Positions 1 to 7,776 are shown, counted from the stretch's first letter. The stretch: DNA of 24,488 bases from JBGTFE01 sp036403235 (GCA_036403235.1 DASWRI010000024.1:1-24488); one strand, 5' to 3'. The notes: generated from the letters alone by a model not told the origin. Program-made: numbers and translations.

Positions 1-2289
1 ATAAAGCCCGAAGTTGGAGCTGTTATCTGAATCTAAGCTCTGAAATTGCACCACGCTATTTAGTTGATTTCCTACTTCATAAAAAACTCTTTCGCCGTTT
101 CTGGAAATCGCAAGCCTGAAAATCGCATCGTTTTCCCATTCGCGTATCTCTTCGGGCTGGCCACCGTTTAGAGGAAGTTTCCAAAAACTGGAAGGCTTTC
201 CCCGTTGCAGCACGACAAACAGATTTTTCCCGTCTTTTGACCAATCGAGAAAAGGAATATCGCCGTTTTGCGGGGTCGCCGGATATTTTAAGACTTCGCC
301 TGTTTCGGCTGAAACGAGGGCGAGCATCATCGTATTCGTTTCAGGGTTTGAAATATAACAGGCAATCGTTTTCCCGTCCGGCGAAATGCGCGGCGAGCGA
401 GTCGTCCGGTCGGTCAGTTTTGTAGGATTTTCACCGTTAATCGAAACTCGCCAGAGCGTTTCGACCGCGCTTTCCGAATCCTGAACAAGATAAAAAACCG
501 TTTCGCCGTCGGGCGAAATTATCGAGTCTTTAACATTTCCGTTGGTGGTGAGCTGTTTTGTGTTTGTTCCATTCGCGTCAGCTCGCCAAACGTCCATTTG
601 CCCGGTGCGATTCGACATAAATATCAAAAAGCGCCCGTCGGCGGAAAGCTTCGGCGAGATTTCGGCGCTGGCGTCCGAAGTCAACTGCTTTCGCTCGCTG
701 CCGTCTTCGCTGATAGTGAAAATATCCGCGTTCCCGTCTTCTGTTGCGGAATAGACGATTCGTCCGTCGTTTGTCCAATCAGCGCCGAAGGGGAGCGGGC
801 ATTCATCCGAGATTGTCGTTAAAACGTGTGTGTTTTTCCTTAAATTATCGACCGGAGCAGTCAGGAAACAGGCAAATTTATTCGATTCTACGGCGACCAG
901 CGAATTTGTCGCGGCATTCAAACTGATTCCGTAATTTCCGTTGATGCCATTAGTTATGAATCGGGATTTTCCGCCCGGGTATGAAACAATCCAAAGCTCG
1001 TCGTTCAAGCTAGGCGATTTTGCCCCGTAAGCGACGGCGACAATTCCGCTGCCGTCTTTGAGCCAAACGGTTTGACCTGCCGAAATCCAATTTTCGTGCG
1101 AAACGATTTTTTGTTCGCCGGATTCGGCATTGACGACCGCGACCTGAACAGATGCCTGATTGTTTTCACGCTGAAAAATGGTCGCGGAAAGCAATTTTCC
1201 ATCCGGCGACCAGGAGACGCCGCTGTTTGTAAATCCGATTTCTGATTGGCGAACGGCCAGATTCCGTTCGTTTCTACCTTCAATATCCGTCAGTACCAAC
1301 GCGGTTTCTTTGCTCGCGGGGTTACGTCGAACGAAGGCGAGACGGCTTTCGTCAGGCGAAATCGCCACCGGACTATCGATGTTTTGCAGGATTTTTTGCG
1401 AAGCGCCGCCGAGCACCGAAACTTTGTAAAGCGTTGAGATGGCAGGTTTGTTTGGTTCGAGATTTTCATTTACGGAATAATAAATCTGCTCGTCGCGCGG
1501 AGAAAAAACCGCGCCGATAAATCTTCCGTTGATGCTTGGAACAATCTCGGTAGTATTGCCGTTTTCGATTTGCCGCAGATACAGAGATTGAACGCCATTT
1601 TTAACCTGAATTAACGCGAGATACTTTCCGTTCGGGGAAATTGCCGAGTTTCGGATATCGGCATCGGCGACAATCGTATCGACCCGAATTTTTCTAAATT
1701 GCGACTCCGCAAAGCTTTGGTATCCCTTAAAGCCAAAAGACGCAAAATATCCAATTGTAAAAGCCAAAAACGCCAGCAAACCGACGGAAATTGCGTTCCG
1801 CAGTGAAAAAACGTTTTTTAAAAGTAATCGGCGGGAATTTACCGTGATTTTGTCCGAGCTTGTATCCGAATTCGTATCGGCTGAATCGTGGATTTTGCGT
1901 TGCTCGGCGACGAGGTGCGTCCGCGTATGTTTTTCAACGACGATTATTTCTTCATCGCCCTGGATTTCCTGCACATCGCCGACAAACTGATAGCCGCGAC
2001 GCGGAACCGTAACGATAAATTCTTTGTCATTGTTAAAGCGGCCGAGAGTTTTCCGCAAGGTCATTATATTTTGCGCCAACGTTGATTCCTCAACAAAAGT
2101 ATCGGCCCAAACTTCATTCAGAAAATACTCTTTCTCAACCACTTTTCCATGTTTACGCAGCAATACAACCAGGGTTTGAAAAGCCTTTGGAGTCAGCGAA
2201 ACGGGTTGATTTTGAAATGTCAGACATCGCTCATCAATGTCCAAATAAAAATCGTCGAATTTAAAAAAGGTTAAAGTTTTGTTGCTCAT
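1..2289 (-). CDS. Winged-helix DNA-binding, membrane-tethered TolB/WD40 propeller regulator (partial)
   Basis: The frame is open without a stop from the ATG at 2289 to the window edge (763 codons), so the C-terminus is missing. Residues 1-105 form an OmpR/PhoB-type C-terminal winged helix, recognised by LTPKAFQTLVVLL, then EVWADTFVEESTLAQNI and the wing motif VPRRGYQFVG. A charged linker (about 110-160) leads to one hydrophobic span at about 165-187. The rest holds repeated WD40/TolB-like propeller blades with motifs such as SPNGKYLA, SPDESRLAF, WSPDGKLL and SADGRFLIF. The order DNA-binding head, membrane span, exported propeller resembles CadC-type one-component regulators: an outside signal would be read by the propeller and passed to the DNA-binding head. 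There is no receiver domain. Its ligand and targets cannot be read from sequence. Phased repeats upstream suggest self-regulation. Confidence 0.9.
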   Translation of the reverse strand, partial: MSNKTLTFFKFDDFYLDIDERCLTFQNQPVSLTPKAFQTLVVLLRKHGKVVEKEYFLNEVWADTFVEESTLAQNIMTLRKTLGRFNNDKEFIVTVPRRGYQFVGDVQEIQGDEEIIVVEKHTRTHLVAEQRKIHDSADTNSDTSSDKITVNSRRLLLKNVFSLRNAISVGLLAFLAFTIGYFASFGFKGYQSFAESQFRKIRVDTIVADADIRNSAISPNGKYLALIQVKNGVQSLYLRQIENGNTTEIVPSINGRFIGAVFSPRDEQIYYSVNENLEPNKPAISTLYKVSVLGGASQKILQNIDSPVAISPDESRLAFVRRNPASKETALVLTDIEGRNERNLAVRQSEIGFTNSGVSWSPDGKLLSATIFQRENNQASVQVAVVNAESGEQKIVSHENWISAGQTVWLKDGSGIVAVAYGAKSPSLNDELWIVSYPGGKSRFITNGINGNYGISLNAATNSLVAVESNKFACFLTAPVDNLRKNTHVLTTISDECPLPFGADWTNDGRIVYSATEDGNADIFTISEDGSERKQLTSDASAEISPKLSADGRFLIFMSNRTGQMDVWRADANGTNTKQLTTNGNVKDSIISPDGETVFYLVQDSESAVETLWRVSINGENPTKLTDRTTRSPRISPDGKTIACYISNPETNTMMLALVSAETGEVLKYPATPQNGDIPFLDWSKDGKNLFVVLQRGKPSSFWKLPLNGGQPEEIREWENDAIFRLAISRNGERVFYEVGNQLNSVVQFQSLDSDNSSNFGLY

Positions 2290-2306
2290 ATCGTATTTCG
2301 AAAGTC

Positions 2307-2353
2307 TTTCATAAAAATTTCAAACTAACTTTCACGTAACTTTCAAGACTTTC
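2307..2353 (-). promoter_or_regulatory. Direct-repeat array of GAAA(GT) boxes, candidate operator
   Basis: On the minus strand GAAA recurs with its + strand complement TTTC at 2307, 2318, 2330, 2341 and 2350. The spacings are 11, 12, 11 and 9 bp, close to one helical turn, and three of the boxes read TGAAAGT. OmpR/PhoB-type winged helices typically bind tandem direct repeats about 11 bp apart. The array begins 18 bp before the ATG of such a protein, so autoregulation is a reasonable inference. A+T-rich repeats can also arise by chance. Confidence 0.45.
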
Positions 2354-2670
2354 AAGGCGAAAGTTTCTTATCGTTACTACGGATGAGGGAGACGATTACA
2401 ATTTGCGGTTTGTGAATGTTAGCAAGACAGAAGCAACGGCACTTTGGTTTTCCTCATTCGAAATATTAAACATTTTACACAAATCCTTGCAGCCGGATTG
2501 GAAAAAGAAAACCAATAGCAAAGCCCGGAGCGTCGTGTATTTGTCTAAGAGCTTTATGCTTATTTAGTATTAAAAAGATGAGATGAATCAATAGATAGTT
2601 GTCTCAGAGCAAAATAAGTTTTAATGTCGTAAACGCATTGTCGAATCTAAAAAGCAAGGTATTAAAAATT
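2354..2670. other. Intergenic region, nothing recognised
   Basis: This divergent spacer lies between the winged-helix regulator and the DUF2911 gene. I see no conserved RNA, repeat or coding remnant beyond the operator-like array next to it. It must hold the promoter of the rightward gene, but no clear -35/-10 pair stands out. Confidence 0.5.
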
Positions 2671-3786
2671 ATGAAAAATTATTTGATTTTACTGGCAATT
2701 ATATTGTTTGCCGCTCCATTGTTTGCACAAGTGCCTTATAACTCGGTGGTTCCGAATGGCTACACGAAAAAAGCCGTAGTCTCCGAACAAGTCGGTTTGA
2801 CGCAGGTTACAATTACTTATCATCGTCCCGCAGTAAAGGGGCGCGAAGGGAAAATTTGGGGCGAGCTCGTTCCCAAAGGCTTTATCGACCAGGGATTCGG
2901 AAACGGTAAGCTGACGCCGTGGCGCGCCGGCGCAAACGAAAATACCGTCATCGAATTTGATAACGATGTAAAAATCGAAGGTCAAACTCTACCGAAAGGA
3001 AGATACGGTTTTTTTATCGCGTATGACCCGACCGAGAGCACGATTATTTTTTCCAAAAGAGCAGATTCCTGGGGTTCGTTTTATTACGACGAAAAAGAAG
3101 ATGTTCTGCGCATTAAAGTTAAACCTCAGCCGATTGAGAACAGCGTCGAGTATCTGAAATACGAGTTTTCAAATCAAACGCCGAATTCAGCCGTCATCGC
3201 TCTTTCGTGGGAAAAACTGTCCATACCTTTCAAGGTCGAAGTTGATTATTTGAAACAACAATTCGATGCTTTCGTGACCGAATCGCAAAACCCGCGCGGC
3301 TGGACTTCGCAGGGATTAAATATCGCCGCGAGCTGGACTTTGCAGAACGATTACCAACTCGAAAAAGGGCTCGAATGGGCGACGATGGCAACAAGCCCGA
3401 ACTTTCCGGGCGACCCGACTTCATTTCCCGCGCTTTCTACCAAAGCGGCAATTCTCGATAAACTCGGCAAATCCGACGAGGCGGCGGCAGTCATCAAAAG
3501 CGCGTTGCCGTTCGGCAGCGTCGGCGAGCTTCAGCAATACGGCAGACAGCTTTTAACGGCTAAAAAGCCGCAAGCCGCATTGGAGGTTTTTCAGTTTAAT
3601 TACGACAAAAATCCGAATCAATTTATAACGCTGATGGGCATGGCGAGAGGATTGTCCGCCAATGGCCAATACGCAAAAGCACTGGAATTCGCTAACAAAG
3701 CTCTGCCGCTTGCGCCGAACGACGCCAACAAACAAGCGGTTCAGGCGATGATTGAAAAGCTGAAAGCGGGTAAGGACATCAATTAA
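2671..3786 (+). CDS. Exported DUF2911 domain protein with C-terminal TPR
   Basis: The 371-residue product starts with a signal peptide (MKNYLILLAIILFAAPLFAQ), with probable cleavage after residue 18 or 20. The DUF2911 core spans about 30-190, with the typical WRAGANENTVIEF, an LPKGRYGFF loop, then WGSFYYDEKEDVLR. Residues about 200-371 are alpha-helical TPR-like repeats, for example GMARGLSANGQYAKALEFAN. DUF2911 proteins are envelope proteins of unknown function, common in Acidobacteriota and Bacteroidota, and the TPR tail suggests a protein partner. I chose the ATG at 2671 over an upstream TTG at 2599 because it starts the signal peptide and has an AAGG element about 10 bases ahead. The function remains unknown. 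Confidence 0.9.
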   Translation: MKNYLILLAIILFAAPLFAQVPYNSVVPNGYTKKAVVSEQVGLTQVTITYHRPAVKGREGKIWGELVPKGFIDQGFGNGKLTPWRAGANENTVIEFDNDVKIEGQTLPKGRYGFFIAYDPTESTIIFSKRADSWGSFYYDEKEDVLRIKVKPQPIENSVEYLKYEFSNQTPNSAVIALSWEKLSIPFKVEVDYLKQQFDAFVTESQNPRGWTSQGLNIAASWTLQNDYQLEKGLEWATMATSPNFPGDPTSFPALSTKAAILDKLGKSDEAAAVIKSALPFGSVGELQQYGRQLLTAKKPQAALEVFQFNYDKNPNQFITLMGMARGLSANGQYAKALEFANKALPLAPNDANKQAVQAMIEKLKAGKDIN

Positions 3787-3882
3787 TTCGGGAATTTTGC
3801 ATTCTACAAACCCGCAATTAATAATTCGTTTGGAAAATTTCAGTCGAACTCAATTTTACGGGAAATGGATTAATACAATTTT

Positions 3883-4218
3883 ATGATAATTGCAGTTGCG
3901 GGAAAATATTCGGCGGAAACCGAAGCGGAACGACAAAGCAATTTCGATGCAATGAATGAAATCGCTGCACGTCTGCTCGAACTTGGACACATGCCAATAA
4001 TCGGTGTGAATGCGGCATTGCCTGTTGTCGAACGCGCAGACGTTGCCGACAAATATGAAGCAATAATGCAAATTTCGATGAATGTCATTTCGGTTTGCGA
4101 AGCGATTCTGGTTATCAGTAATTCAAAAGGCGCAGACCGCGAACGCGATTTTTTCATCGCAAGCGGCAAGCCTGTTTACTGTTCGATTGATGAAGTTCCA
4201 CAAAGCTTTAAATTTTAG
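3883..4218 (+). CDS. DUF4406-like / nucleoside deoxyribosyltransferase-fold protein
   Basis: This 111-residue soluble protein starts MIIAVAGKYSAET, followed by an acidic helix, GHMPIIGVNAALP, then CEAILVISNSKGADRERDF and a closing GKPVYCS strand. The order (strand with the AGKYSA loop, GHxPIxG, cEAILVI, GxxxErdfa, GkPVy) is that of small Rossmann-like proteins of the DUF4406 / nucleoside 2-deoxyribosyltransferase-like group. A catalytic role on nucleotides is possible but unproven. No strong Shine-Dalgarno precedes the ATG. A degraded copy of the first 43 codons lies about 3.3 kb downstream at 7193-7321. Confidence 0.75.
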   Translation: MIIAVAGKYSAETEAERQSNFDAMNEIAARLLELGHMPIIGVNAALPVVERADVADKYEAIMQISMNVISVCEAILVISNSKGADRERDFFIASGKPVYCSIDEVPQSFKF

Positions 4219-4258
4219 GCGAACGATGTTGTGTGAAAACAAAGACACGCCGAACAAA

Positions 4259-4286
4259 TCATTGGACGTGAGGGCGAAACACGGAC
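4259..4286 (+). repeat. Imperfect direct repeat, left copy flanking the CPBP gene
   Basis: This 28-bp stretch matches 5267-5294 at 23 of 28 positions and shares the exact 12-mer GAGGGCGAAACA. The two copies bracket the A+T-rich CPBP protease gene. They could mark the ends of an inserted segment or be remnants of one dispersed repeat. Confidence 0.45.
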
Positions 4287-4382
4287 GCTATTTCGTTTCA
4301 TAAACGCCCCTTTTTGAGACATATCTTACGTGATTTTAAGCGTACCTAAATTTTATGAGCCACTTGGAGGAACAATAACCAG

Positions 4383-5054
4383 ATGAGAATTTTATTTTAT
4401 CTCCTACCTTTACTTGTTATAGGTTGGACGGTGTGGGGAATATTTGCTTATAAAGAGCTAAAAACTGCTCTTAAAAAGGATGAGCGTGAAGCACTCCTAA
4501 GAGAGTATAAAATAACAATTTTGGGGGAGATTATAGGAGGACTTATAGCGTTTGGGGCTATTGGATATGAAGTTTTCAAGCCCTCAGATATGTTTGGTAT
4601 TAGGTTTGGAGAGATGGCAAATGGTCTAATTATGGGAGTTGCCATTGCACTTCTTTTAAGCTTAATTATTTTACCATTGCTTGCTAAGAGCGGGAAGAAT
4701 GTAGTAGCTGGCGACATAGAGTCTTTGCTACCACATACAAAAAACGAAAAGTTGTGGTATGTACTTGTGGCTCTAAGCGCAGGCGTATGCGAAGAGATAG
4801 TATTCCGAGGATATGGTCTTAGGTTATTTGAGTCTATTGGATTTACTGGTATTCCTTTGCTTATTGTAACTGCGGTGGTATTTGGGCTGGTACATATTTA
4901 TCAGGGATTTGTTGGAGTAATAATGACAGCAATAATGGGTGCTTTTTTAACACTTATATATATCCAAACCGGTTCTTTGTGGTGGTCAATCGCGGCACAT
5001 ATTTTTATAGACTTACGTGTCCTGCTTATAGTCGCTTTCGCTAAAAAACATTGA
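4383..5054 (+). CDS. CPBP-family intramembrane metalloprotease (Abi/CAAX)
   Basis: The 223-residue protein has about six hydrophobic segments. The CPBP signature is complete: the E-E-x-x-x-R motif in CEEIVFRGYGLRLFE (about 138-152), a second motif FGLVHIYQGF with the conserved histidine, and a third, WWSIAAHIFID, near the C-terminus. In bacteria these membrane proteases act in bacteriocin self-immunity, in processing of membrane proteins, or have no known substrate. A strong GGAGGA at 4366-4371 sits 11 bases before the ATG. The gene is visibly richer in A+T than its neighbours and uses ATA, AGG and GGA codons often, unlike the GCG/CGC-rich genes around it. It is also bracketed by imperfect repeats. 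I infer recent acquisition. Confidence 0.88.
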   Translation: MRILFYLLPLLVIGWTVWGIFAYKELKTALKKDEREALLREYKITILGEIIGGLIAFGAIGYEVFKPSDMFGIRFGEMANGLIMGVAIALLLSLIILPLLAKSGKNVVAGDIESLLPHTKNEKLWYVLVALSAGVCEEIVFRGYGLRLFESIGFTGIPLLIVTAVVFGLVHIYQGFVGVIMTAIMGAFLTLIYIQTGSLWWSIAAHIFIDLRVLLIVAFAKKH

Positions 5055-5266
5055 GTTTAAGTGGGAGGCGTTCAAATTAGTATAAGAAAATCGGTTAATC
5101 TAGTGTTTAGTGTAGATGATTGTTGAGCGGCTATACCAAAATATCTGCGCATAGCGTCTAGTTTCTAATGCCTCCACAACTGCCATTGTGGAGAGGTTGA
5201 TGGTGGTTACCCGCAGCTATTTAAGGCATAAATAAAGGATGTTGATAAACCGTGTAGGCTATCAAT

Positions 5267-5294
5267 TCAATGAACTTGAGGGCGAAACATCGAC
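5267..5294 (+). repeat. Imperfect direct repeat, right copy flanking the CPBP gene
   Basis: This is the partner of 4259-4286, with 23 of 28 positions identical. Together the copies delimit about 1.0 kb holding only the CPBP gene and its flanks. Confidence 0.45.
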
Positions 5295-5414
5295 TTTCTT
5301 ATTTAGCTTGCTGTTAAACCTTAACGGCTTGGTCGCGGTTTCGCGTCAATGCCGCTGTTAAAAATTCCGGGTTTGTCAGACGCATAATTACCATTAATTT
5401 CCCTTTAAACAGGA

Positions 5415-5446
5415 CTTCAGCTAATGGATTTCGCCATTGGCTGAAG
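5415..5446 (+). promoter_or_regulatory. 13-bp hairpin overlapping the Shine-Dalgarno of the thioredoxin-like gene
   Basis: Arms CTTCAGCTAATGG (5415-5427) and CCATTGGCTGAAG (5434-5446) enclose the loop ATTTCG. In RNA all 13 pairs form, one of them U-G. The 3' arm ends in GAAG, and GAAGG (5443-5447) is the likely ribosome-binding site, 12 bases before the ATG at 5459. A folded leader would therefore hide the start signal. No T-tract follows, so an intrinsic terminator is less likely. Whether the fold responds to a ligand, protein or temperature is unknown. Confidence 0.55.
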
Positions 5447-5458
5447 GCAAAAAACATA

Positions 5459-6601
5459 ATGCTGAAAACTAAATCTTTCCTTTACTCGATTTTGCTTTTT
5501 CTTTCGCTGAGCATCGGTTGTTCTACAAAAACACTGGCGCAAAACAGCATATCGGGCGAAATAAAAAGTCTGCCTAAGGGTGCGCTGCAACTGATTTTGG
5601 AAGAAGACATCAATCGCAAAAAAAGCAGGATTATTGCTGAAATTCCGATTGATGAAAACGGGCGTTTCAAGTTTGAAAAAGAATTGTCGCCGCACATTTA
5701 CAGTTTGAAGATAAACGAGCAAAAGTCAATCATGCTCGCCGTCGAAAAAAATCAGAATATCGTCATCACGGGCGATGCCGCCGGTTTGAGCGAATTGCAG
5801 GTAACGGGTTCGGAAGATACCGCCAAACTTGAGGCTTACGAAAAATTCAGAAAAGAATCTCTCAACCGGTTGGTAATTTCCGTCCGCAATCAAATCAAAG
5901 AATTGAAGGAAAAAGGCACGCCCGAAAACGACCCGAAATTACTCGAACTTGGCAGACTTGAAATCGAAAATTACGTCCGCCACAAAGACGAATTGATTGA
6001 GTTTATAAAAAAAAAAATGGGAACTTCCGTCGCGATTTATCCGACTTCGATTCGCTGGGACGGAGAAAAAAACATTCCTTTTTTGATTGAGTTGGCCAGA
6101 CAATTCGCAATCGCCCACCCGAATACGGAGATTGCCGCCAGAATCAATGAAAAGGTAAAAGCTCTCGCCGCCAACACCATCGGCGGAAAAGTTGCGGAAA
6201 TCAAAATGCCCGACAAAAACGGCGAAATCGTGCCGCTCTCCGCAATCAATGCCAAATATATTTTGATTGATTTCTGGGGCAGCTGGTGTCCGCCGTGCCG
6301 CCGGGAAAGCCGTCTGCTCGGCGAGCTTTATCAAAAATTTAAGCCGGAAGGTTTCGAGATTTACGGCGTCGGTCTGGAGTCGGGAAAAGAAGCCTGGCTA
6401 AAAGCAATCGAGCAGGATAAAAGAACCTGGATAAATGTTTCAACCTTTCAGGAATTTGAAACGCCGGTTACTTTCGATTACGCGGTTACTTCCCTGCCGG
6501 CCAATGTTTTGGTTGATAATTCAGGAAAAGTAATCGCCAGAAATCTACACGGAAACGAGCTCAAAGCAGCGGTCGAAAACCTATTTTCAAGCGAAAGGTA
6601 G
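5459..6601 (+). CDS. TlpA-like thiol-disulfide oxidoreductase with DUF4369-like N-terminal domain
   Basis: The 380-residue product has an N-terminal hydrophobic signal (LLFLSLSIGC) with a lipobox-like cysteine at 21, so it is probably a lipoprotein. Cleavage a few residues later by signal peptidase I is an alternative. Residues about 30-125 resemble DUF4369, often fused to thioredoxin domains in Bacteroidota and Acidobacteriota. A helical linker (about 125-240) follows, then a thioredoxin fold with the active site WCPPC at 276-280 (DFWGSWCPPCRRES) and the cis-proline strand TSLPANVLVD. The likely role is periplasmic disulfide reduction or isomerisation, for example in cytochrome c maturation or envelope redox balance. 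The partner is not encoded nearby. A run of 11 A lies inside the gene (6007-6017), and a hairpin covers its ribosome-binding site. Confidence 0.88.
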   Translation: MLKTKSFLYSILLFLSLSIGCSTKTLAQNSISGEIKSLPKGALQLILEEDINRKKSRIIAEIPIDENGRFKFEKELSPHIYSLKINEQKSIMLAVEKNQNIVITGDAAGLSELQVTGSEDTAKLEAYEKFRKESLNRLVISVRNQIKELKEKGTPENDPKLLELGRLEIENYVRHKDELIEFIKKKMGTSVAIYPTSIRWDGEKNIPFLIELARQFAIAHPNTEIAARINEKVKALAANTIGGKVAEIKMPDKNGEIVPLSAINAKYILIDFWGSWCPPCRRESRLLGELYQKFKPEGFEIYGVGLESGKEAWLKAIEQDKRTWINVSTFQEFETPVTFDYAVTSLPANVLVDNSGKVIARNLHGNELKAAVENLFSSER

Positions 6602-6620
6602 CTGCATTGGATTAAGTCGT

Positions 6621-6650
6621 TTTGAGACAATTAAAAATTCGCGTCTCAAA
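6621..6650 (+). repeat. Inverted repeat TTTGAGAC / GTCTCAAA
   Basis: Perfect 8-bp arms at 6621-6628 and 6643-6650 are separated by 14 bases. The repeat lies 19 bp after the stop of the thioredoxin-like gene and about 60 bp before the next start. TTTGAGACA recurs at about 4314 and 7134. It could be a weak hairpin or a protein site; there is no T-tract. Confidence 0.35.
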
Positions 6651-6708
6651 CCTTAAATCGTTCATCGAATTGAAACATTCGTTTTTAGTCGGCGTAAATT
6701 ATTTCAAC

Positions 6709-7110
6709 ATGAATACAAAATTATTGATGATTTCAAGTGCCTTGATAATGGGAGTTACCGGCGTTTTCCTCGAATTTTTCCCACACGAAGTTTTGAATTA
6801 CTTCGGCTCTCAATCGACCAGCATTAACCCGTTGTTATTGCAATTGGCGGGCGCTTTATATTTGGGCTTTGCGATGATGAACTGGATGGCAAAAACCGTT
6901 CTTATCGGAGGGATATACGCTCGTCCGCTTGCTATTGGCAATTTCGCTCATTTTCTCGTTGGCGCTCTTGCTTTGCTCAAATATGGCTATTCAGCTTCAA
7001 CGTCAGTGGCCGTTTGGGCAGTGGCAATAATCTATTCGTTGCTGGCAATTATATTTGGTATTGTCTTCTGGACACATCCCTCAAAACCAATGAACGCCCC
7101 GGAAAAGTAG
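6709..7110 (+). CDS. Small four-span membrane protein, unknown function
   Basis: This 133-residue protein has four hydrophobic spans, near 4-23, 43-62, 70-92 and 97-120. A short charged tail (THPSKPMNAPEK) follows. I do not recognise the family. The glycine and alanine pattern resembles small DoxX- or DUF-type inner-membrane proteins. I chose the ATG at 6709 (MNTKLLMISS), where the first span begins, rather than a TTG at 6622 that would add a polar extension and lie in an inverted repeat. No strong Shine-Dalgarno is visible. The next intact gene also encodes a small membrane protein of about 140 residues. Confidence 0.7.
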   Translation: MNTKLLMISSALIMGVTGVFLEFFPHEVLNYFGSQSTSINPLLLQLAGALYLGFAMMNWMAKTVLIGGIYARPLAIGNFAHFLVGALALLKYGYSASTSVAVWAVAIIYSLLAIIFGIVFWTHPSKPMNAPEK

Positions 7111-7192
7111 CGCGGAGCCGTAAGGTCGATAATTTTGAGACAACCTTAAACATTATTGAGATGGAAGCGACTTATGAGGCAAAGCCATTTTT

Positions 7193-7321
7193 ATGATAAT
7201 TGCGACAGCGTGAAAATATTCAGCGAAAACCGAAGTGGAAAGACAAAAAAATTTCGATGCAATGAATAAAATCGCCGCGCGTCTGCTCGAGATTGGACAT
7301 ACGTCAATAATCGGCGTGAGC
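7193..7321 (+). pseudogene. Truncated, stop-containing copy of the DUF4406 gene
   Basis: These bases align almost without gaps to the first 43 codons of the gene at 3883. The reading MIIATA-stop-KYSAKTEV, then RQKNFDAMNKIAARLLEIGH, parallels MIIAVAGKYSAETEA and its continuation. Codon 7 (GGA, Gly) has become TGA, and similarity ends abruptly near 7321 before the conserved CEAILVI half. The match begins only about 5 bases before the ATG. It is a partial duplication that has decayed. Confidence 0.85.
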
Positions 7322-7347
7322 ACAATTTATCGAAGGAAGATACATCT

Positions 7348-7776
7348 ATGATTCGCACTTTGGGGATTTTGCTGGCGGTAATTTTCGCAATTTTGAGTTT
7401 TTTTCATTTGTATTGGGCGGCCGGCGGCAGATTTGGAGGCGGCGCGGCTATTCCGACCGCCGGCGGCGAACGTCTATTTAACCCTTCGCCTTTCGAGACG
7501 ATTTTAGTGGCAACGGCGCTTTTCGCCGCAATGCTCGTCGTGCTTGGACGACTTAAAATTTGGGGCGCATTTATCCCGGGCTGGCTTTTCTATTCGGGAA
7601 CCTGGGTAATTTCGCTGTTGTTTTTGCTCCGGACAATCGGCGATTTCCGGTATGTCGGCTTTTTCAAAAAAGTTTCCGATACTAACTTTGCGCGCTGGGA
7701 CACAATTTTATTTTCGCCGCTCTGTCTGTTTATCGCCGTTGTCGCCTTTTTAATTAGCTATTACGAAGCCAAATAA
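7348..7776 (+). CDS. DUF3995 family membrane protein
   Basis: The 142-residue protein has four hydrophobic spans. The DUF3995 pattern is clear: FHLYWAAGG near the end of the first span, AIPTAGGERLFNPSPFET, then IGDFRYVGFFKK, and WDTILFSPLCLFIA in the last span. These proteins are small integral membrane proteins of unknown role. GAAGGA at about 7333-7338 sits 9 bases before the ATG. The decayed DUF4406 copy ends only 26 bp upstream, so the duplication may have disrupted the original leader. A terminator follows at 7898. Confidence 0.85.
   Translation: MIRTLGILLAVIFAILSFFHLYWAAGGRFGGGAAIPTAGGERLFNPSPFETILVATALFAAMLVVLGRLKIWGAFIPGWLFYSGTWVISLLFLLRTIGDFRYVGFFKKVSDTNFARWDTILFSPLCLFIAVVAFLISYYEAK

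Larger units (their letters stand above)
5055..5458. other. Non-coding spacer with inverted repeats
   Basis: I see no gene in these 404 bases. They hold an 8-bp perfect inverted repeat, CTCCACAA-CTGCCA-TTGTGGAG (5172-5193), without a T-tract. They also hold the right copy of the imperfect repeat (5267-5294) and a strong hairpin just before the next gene (5415-5446). The first two thirds keep the A+T-rich character of the CPBP gene. Confidence 0.6.

Noticed and set aside
2599..2670. TTG-initiated N-terminal extension of the DUF2911 protein
   Set aside because: The extension is polar and would sit before a normal signal peptide. The ATG at 2671 with AAGG upstream is a better start.
4250..4290. 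Resemblance of GCCGAACAAATCATTGGACG to one side of an integron attC site
   Set aside because: The core does not fit RYYYAAC exactly, no matching GTTRRRY partner lies at a suitable distance, and no integrase is present.
5172..5193. CTCCACAA/TTGTGGAG hairpin as terminator of the CPBP gene
   Set aside because: It has no T-tract and lies 118 bp after the stop.
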